Shown here in pieces: positions 7,036 to 10,173 of a stretch of 10,173 nucleotides of DNA; positions within the stretch are counted from its first letter, which is position 1; every line of letters begins with the position of its first letter. This DNA comes from Dokdonella_A sp040002595. Lineage in GTDB: Bacteria; Pseudomonadota; Gammaproteobacteria; Xanthomonadales; Rhodanobacteraceae. A program made the translations under genes and the position numbers. The stretch spans positions 1-10,173 of the forward strand of contig JBDUED010000081.1 in assembly GCA_040002595.1 (NCBI GenBank), written 5' to 3'. The notes below the pieces were generated by a model. The model saw only the letters and a list, made by a program, of their open reading frames with translations, did no database searches and was not told the origin of the DNA.

Positions 7036-7215
7036 TCAGTCGTGAACTGGCTCCGTCGCGGCCGCGGGAGTCGGCGGGTTCGCAGCCGCCGCAGACGCCA
7101 CCTTGGCGGCTGGCTCCAACGGCTTCACCAGTGGCCCCTTGTTGCCGCATGCGCTCAGCGGCAAGGCGATGAGTCCGCACACAAAGGCATGGCGCAGAGT
7201 TCGCAGCGTCGACAT
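7036..7215 (-). CDS. lptM: LPS translocon maturation chaperone LptM (YifL-like small lipoprotein)
   Basis: This 59-residue lipoprotein matches LptM (formerly YifL), which binds the LptDE outer-membrane LPS translocon and promotes correct disulfide formation in LptD. The signal peptide (1-22, hydrophobic core FVCGLIALPL) ends in a classic lipobox LSAC, so Cys23 should be lipidated. The following CGNKGPLVKP matches the CGxKGPL signature that defines the family. The rest (residues 34-59) is an Ala/Pro-rich low-complexity tail, typical and poorly conserved. I chose the ATG at 7215 because GAGGG at 7225-7229 lies about nine bases before it; the ATG at 7224 would sit almost on the ribosome-binding site. 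It is the first gene of the lptM-dapF-DUF484-xerC series, the same order as in E. coli. Confidence 0.88.
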   Translation of the reverse strand: MSTLRTLRHAFVCGLIALPLSACGNKGPLVKPLEPAAKVASAAAANPPTPAAATEPVHD

Positions 7216-7244
7216 GGCGGGCATCCCTCAAATGATTGGCGTGA

Positions 7245-7250
7245 AGTATA
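7245..7250 (-). promoter_or_regulatory. Putative -10 element of the lptM-dapF operon promoter
   Basis: On the minus strand TATACT (five of six matches to TATAAT) lies 29 bases before the lptM ATG, giving a probable transcription start near 7238 and a short leader that holds the GAGGG ribosome-binding site. I could not find a convincing -35 hexamer at 16-18 bases. It lies in the 71-base divergent gap shared with the membrane protein gene at 7287. Confidence 0.4.
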
Positions 7251-7286
7251 GCCACCGATCGAGCGCCCAGCCGCTATGCTGCGCAT

Positions 7287-7964
7287 ATGTCGCTGATGCC
7301 CTTCCTGATTGCGTTGTTCGTGTTCTCCGGCGTGTGCGCGCTGTTTGCCCTCGCCCAAGGCACCCACGCGCGCCGGCGCTGGCGTGGACGACGGCGTTTC
7401 GCCGCGATCCATCGCGCATTGTGGTGTGTGATTTTCGTGCTGCTCGCGTTGCTCGGCGCGCTCCTCGGCAGCGCCTTGCTCGGCTATCGGCGACTGACCC
7501 AGGAAGCGCTGGTCGCGCGACTGGATACGCGCGTGTTGGGGGCACAACGTTATGCGGTGACGATCACGCTGCCGGACGGCACCCGACAGACGGTGGAACT
7601 TGCCGGTGATGACTGGCAGCTCGATGCGCGCGTGATCAAATGGGATACGCGCGCGGTCATGCTCGGTGCGCCGCCCTTGTATCGGCTCGACCGGATCAGC
7701 GGCCGCTATCACGACATCGCGCAGGAAAGCAGCGCACCGAAAAGTGTGGTCGCGCTCTCGCCCATGCCGATACTTGACCTGTGGGCAATCAAACGCCGCT
7801 TTTCGCAGTGGCTGCCCTGGATCGATGCCGACTACGGCAGCGCGGCGTACTTGCCGCTGGTTGACGGCGGCCAGTTCACGGTGACGCTGGCGGCTGCCGG
7901 CGGACTGGTCGCGCGGCCGGCCGATGTAGCCACCGCGCAGAAGATCGCGGCCATCGTCTGGTGA
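7287..7964 (+). CDS. Uncharacterised two-helix inner-membrane protein
   Basis: The function is unknown. The 225-residue protein has two hydrophobic helices, at about 3-24 and 44-66, joined by a strongly basic loop (HARRRWRGRRRF, 27-38) that should face the cytoplasm. That places both the N-terminus and the large C-terminal domain (67-225) in the periplasm. The C-terminal domain looks beta-rich (YAVTITLPDGTRQTVELAGDD, about 89-109), with a conserved-looking motif LDLWAIKRRFSQWLPWIDADYGSA near 163-186. Similar Xanthomonadales proteins are, from memory, labelled 'multidrug transporter', but nothing in the sequence supports transport. The ATG at 7287 has no clear ribosome-binding site; a second ATG lies three codons downstream. 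It is divergent from lptM and ends 19 bases from the convergent GNAT gene. Confidence 0.75.
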   Translation: MSLMPFLIALFVFSGVCALFALAQGTHARRRWRGRRRFAAIHRALWCVIFVLLALLGALLGSALLGYRRLTQEALVARLDTRVLGAQRYAVTITLPDGTRQTVELAGDDWQLDARVIKWDTRAVMLGAPPLYRLDRISGRYHDIAQESSAPKSVVALSPMPILDLWAIKRRFSQWLPWIDADYGSAAYLPLVDGGQFTVTLAAAGGLVARPADVATAQKIAAIVW

Positions 7965-7983
7965 TCGTATCGAACCGCGTGGA

Positions 7984-8490
7984 TCAGGCTCGCAGTACCT
8001 TTTCGTAGCGCACCGCAGCGTGGCCGTCTTCGTAATAACCAACGCGCACGCCAACGCGCTGGTAGCCGTGGCGTTCGTAAAGCCGCTGTGCTCCAACGTT
8101 GTCGCGCCGCACTTCGAGACGCAGGCTGCGACTACCGCGTTTTCTGGCAGCGCGTTCGGCCGTCTCGAGCAGGGCTTCGCCGGTACCGTTGCCACGCTCA
8201 TCGTGCGCGACCGCAATCGAATACAGGCGTGCGATGCGATGACTGCGCCGGAAAAACAGCACCGCCGCGCCAACCAGGCGCCGCTCGCGCGTGGCCACCA
8301 GAATCTGCGCGCTCGGGCTTTCCAGATGACGGCGCCACTGACGCGCGCTCATGCGTTCGATTGCGAACACCGAATTTTCCAGTTCGACCAACGCCGCGCA
8401 GTCGTCCCTCGTCGCGCGCCGAATGGGTGCGCGCTGCGAAGGGTCAATTAGTGCGGGTGCCAACACGGCGCGCAGACTAGCCGGGCGCAT
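7984..8490 (-). CDS. GNAT-family N-acetyltransferase (RimI-like), possible partner of the ATP-grasp ligase
   Basis: This 168-residue protein is a single GNAT domain, which transfers an acetyl group from acetyl-CoA to an amine. The acetyl-CoA loop R-x-x-G-x-G is intact (Arg99, Gly102, Gly104 in ERGNGTGEALLE). It follows the beta-4 strand ARLYSIAV and is followed by LRLEVRRDNVGAQRLYERHGY, the usual motif B region. The sequence ends YYEDGHAAVRYEKVL, which (from memory) closely resembles the N-terminal GNAT half of GNAT/C39-like peptidase fusion proteins that accompany RimK-like ligases; here the gene stops right after the GNAT half. The start is uncertain: ATG at 8490 is used, but TTG at 8502 and GTG at 8466 are also in frame, and the domain only begins near residue 21. 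It is divergent from the ligase gene. The target is unknown; ribosomal protein S18 acetylation (true RimI) is not implied. Confidence 0.85.
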   Translation of the reverse strand: MRPASLRAVLAPALIDPSQRAPIRRATRDDCAALVELENSVFAIERMSARQWRRHLESPSAQILVATRERRLVGAAVLFFRRSHRIARLYSIAVAHDERGNGTGEALLETAERAARKRGSRSLRLEVRRDNVGAQRLYERHGYQRVGVRVGYYEDGHAAVRYEKVLRA

Positions 8491-8695
8491 GCGAGACCGC
8501 AACGCTTGCGCGCGATTGATGACTGGATGGCGCCTTCGCCCAATAGCTCGGCACAGTACCGCACGATTGCGCGAGCCTGTGTCACACTGCGCGCCGCAAA
8601 ATCGTTCTCGCAGCCGCGTACCCCTGGCGACCCGTCAACCGAATGCGATTAACGAACGTGATCGGCTCCTCTGGACTTTCCATCGGGCATTCCAC

Positions 8696-10173
8696 ATGAG
8701 CCGGCTTGTCATCGTCGTCGAAAAAGCGTCGGACTGGGGTTCATATTATCCGTCCGCCAATGTTGTCGCGGCGCAGGATTATCTCAAGCAGCCGATCGGC
8801 TCCGAGGATGAGCGCACCCAGGTCATCAACCTGTGCCGCAGCTACAAGTATCTCGGCACCGGTTATTACGTGTCGTTGCTGGCCGAGGCGCGCGGACACA
8901 AGGTGATTCCGTCGGTTCGCGCGATCAACGATCTGCGCCGCCGCTCGCTATATGGTCTGGATATCGAGGATCTCAACCAGAAACTGCAACGGTTCCTGCC
9001 CGCGGGCGGTCGCGACACGACCGACTTCGGTATCCTGCTTTATTTCGGCGAGACCTCCTATCCGGCGCTGGAAGATCTCGCGCGTCAGGTGTTCGAAACG
9101 TTTCCATGCCCGATCTTGCGCATTGAGTTCGAGCGCGAACGGGTCTGGCAGATTGCGGCAATCAAGCCGAGCAGCCTGCACACGCTATCTGACCCGCAGG
9201 AAGACGCCTTCGCGCAGGCGCTCGACAAGTTTTCCAAGAAACTCTGGCGCAAGCCGCGTGCGCGCAAGAAATTCCGTTTCGATCTGGCCATGCTTGCCGA
9301 TCCGAGCGATCCGCTGCCACCATCAAACAAGCGCGCATTGAAAGCCTTCATCGAAGCAGGCGCGGAGCTCGGCATCGAAGTCGACATGCTGGGCAAGAAC
9401 GAATATTCCAAGCTGGCCGAATATGACGGCCTGTTCATCCGTGAAACCACAGCGCTCGACAATCACACCTACCGCTTCGCGCACAAGGCCGAGAAGGAGG
9501 ACATGGTCGTCATCGACAGCCCGAGTTCGATCTTGAAATGCACCAACAAGATCTATCTGCACGATCTCCTGCGCTCGCGCAAATTGCCCACGCCGCGCAC
9601 CGAAATCCTCTATCGCGACGAAGCTAAAAGGCTGGCGGAACTGCCCGATATTCTCGGCTTTCCGATCGTGCTGAAGATTCCGGACGGGTCGTTTTCACGC
9701 GGCATCGTCAAGGTCGAGAATGCCGAACAGTTGAAGGCGGCGGTCGACGACCTATTCCAACACACCGCACTCGTGCTCGCGCAGGAATTCCTGTTCACCG
9801 AGTTCGACTGGCGCATCGGCATCTTGAACGGTGAGCCGCTGTACGCCTGCAAATACTTCATGTCGCGCGGCCACTGGCAGATCTACAACCATTCCGCCAA
9901 GGGCGCGGCCAAATCCGGTGGCTTCGAAACGCTGCCGGTGCGCGAAGCGCCCTCCGATATCGTCAAACTTGCGCTGCGTGCGACCGCTCCGATCGGCGAC
10001 GGTCTTTACGGCGTGGATTTGAAACAAGTCGGCGAGCGCAGCGTGGTGATCGAGGTCAACGACAATCCATCGATCGACGCCGGCGTCGAGGATGCGTATC
10101 TGGGCGAGGATTTGTACCGCCGCATCATGGATGAATTTTTGCGCCGGATGGAAAGAAAGCGCCTTGGCTTGCG
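8696..10173 (+). CDS. RimK-like ATP-grasp ligase with RLAN N-terminal domain (3' end outside the window)
   Basis: This is a predicted ATP-dependent carboxylate-amine (or thiol) ligase related to RimK, which adds amino acids to a carboxylate. The 492 visible residues begin with an RLAN domain (RimK-like ATP-grasp N-terminal, about 1-160; VIVVEKASDWG, then NLCRSYKYLGTGYYVSLLAEARGHKV). The ATP-grasp part spans about 195-480. It includes the nucleotide-binding Lys327 in GFPIVLKIPDGSFSRGIVKV, the strand LVLAQEFLFTEFDWRIGI (359-376) and the metal-binding acidic motif VVIEVNDNPSIDAG (450-463; Glu453, Asn455). All core residues expected of an active enzyme are present. Related proteins are about 490-500 residues, so little should be missing. 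The ATG at 8696 starts exactly at the first beta-strand, though its ribosome-binding site is weak. The substrate is unknown. The 205-base gap to the divergent GNAT gene (8491-8695) holds no gene or convincing promoter. Confidence 0.88.
   Translation, partial: MSRLVIVVEKASDWGSYYPSANVVAAQDYLKQPIGSEDERTQVINLCRSYKYLGTGYYVSLLAEARGHKVIPSVRAINDLRRRSLYGLDIEDLNQKLQRFLPAGGRDTTDFGILLYFGETSYPALEDLARQVFETFPCPILRIEFERERVWQIAAIKPSSLHTLSDPQEDAFAQALDKFSKKLWRKPRARKKFRFDLAMLADPSDPLPPSNKRALKAFIEAGAELGIEVDMLGKNEYSKLAEYDGLFIRETTALDNHTYRFAHKAEKEDMVVIDSPSSILKCTNKIYLHDLLRSRKLPTPRTEILYRDEAKRLAELPDILGFPIVLKIPDGSFSRGIVKVENAEQLKAAVDDLFQHTALVLAQEFLFTEFDWRIGILNGEPLYACKYFMSRGHWQIYNHSAKGAAKSGGFETLPVREAPSDIVKLALRATAPIGDGLYGVDLKQVGERSVVIEVNDNPSIDAGVEDAYLGEDLYRRIMDEFLRRMERKRLGL

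Noticed and set aside
7155..8273. A 372-codon minus-strand open frame spanning the membrane protein gene and part of the GNAT gene.
   Set aside because: It overlaps two better-supported genes, has no recognisable motif and shows low-complexity Arg/Gln-rich composition.
8579..8587. A GTGTCACAC palindrome in the GNAT/ATP-grasp divergent gap, considered as a CRP/Clp-type operator.
   Set aside because: The CRP/Clp consensus needs TGTGA and TCACA halves six bases apart; this short palindrome does not fit, and 9-base palindromes are common by chance.

Overview
The window looks like chromosomal core DNA of a high-GC gammaproteobacterium, most probably of the order Lysobacterales (Xanthomonadales). 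Three things point there: the dapF / DUF484 / xerC order, the DUF971 gene next to ubiE, and a pair of inverted GTGGGAGCGGC...GCCGCGATGC elements that resemble the REP sequences of Xanthomonas and Stenotrophomonas relatives. I cannot assign a genus. Nearly the whole window is coding. No gap between genes exceeds about 205 bp, and I saw no tRNA, rRNA, CRISPR array, insertion sequence or phage gene.

Layout. Positions 1-301 (minus) hold the 5' part of gpmI (glycolysis). It diverges from a predicted exported M28 zinc aminopeptidase with a PA domain at 486-2231 (plus). That gene converges on a leftward block: ubiE (2323-3072, ubiquinone C-methylation), a DUF971 protein (3241-3597), an inverted REP pair (3617-3702), an uncharacterised 204-residue protein (3716-4330), xerC (4468-5364), a DUF484 protein (5373-6053), dapF (6163-7023) and the small lipoprotein gene lptM (7036-7215). 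The lptM-dapF-DUF484-xerC part is tightly packed and matches the E. coli yifL-dapF-yigA-xerC order, so it is probably one transcript starting at a promoter near 7245-7250. It combines outer-membrane LPS-translocon maturation, diaminopimelate/lysine synthesis and chromosome dimer resolution.

To the right, a two-helix membrane protein of unknown function (7287-7964, plus) converges with a GNAT acetyltransferase (7984-8490, minus). The GNAT gene diverges from a RimK-like ATP-grasp ligase with an RLAN N-terminal domain (8696 to the window edge, plus).

Two points deserve attention. First, the RLAN ATP-grasp ligase with its neighbouring GNAT resembles an uncharacterised amidoligase system. In relatives, a GNAT of this type is (from memory) fused to a C39-like peptidase, whereas here it stands alone. 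Second, the place between xerC and DUF971, where Xanthomonas genomes usually carry hslV-hslU, holds instead a REP pair and a gene for an unfamiliar protein that seems to be built of two similar beta-rich halves. Nothing here is a clearly new defence or mobile system; the amidoligase neighbourhood is the best candidate for undescribed biology.
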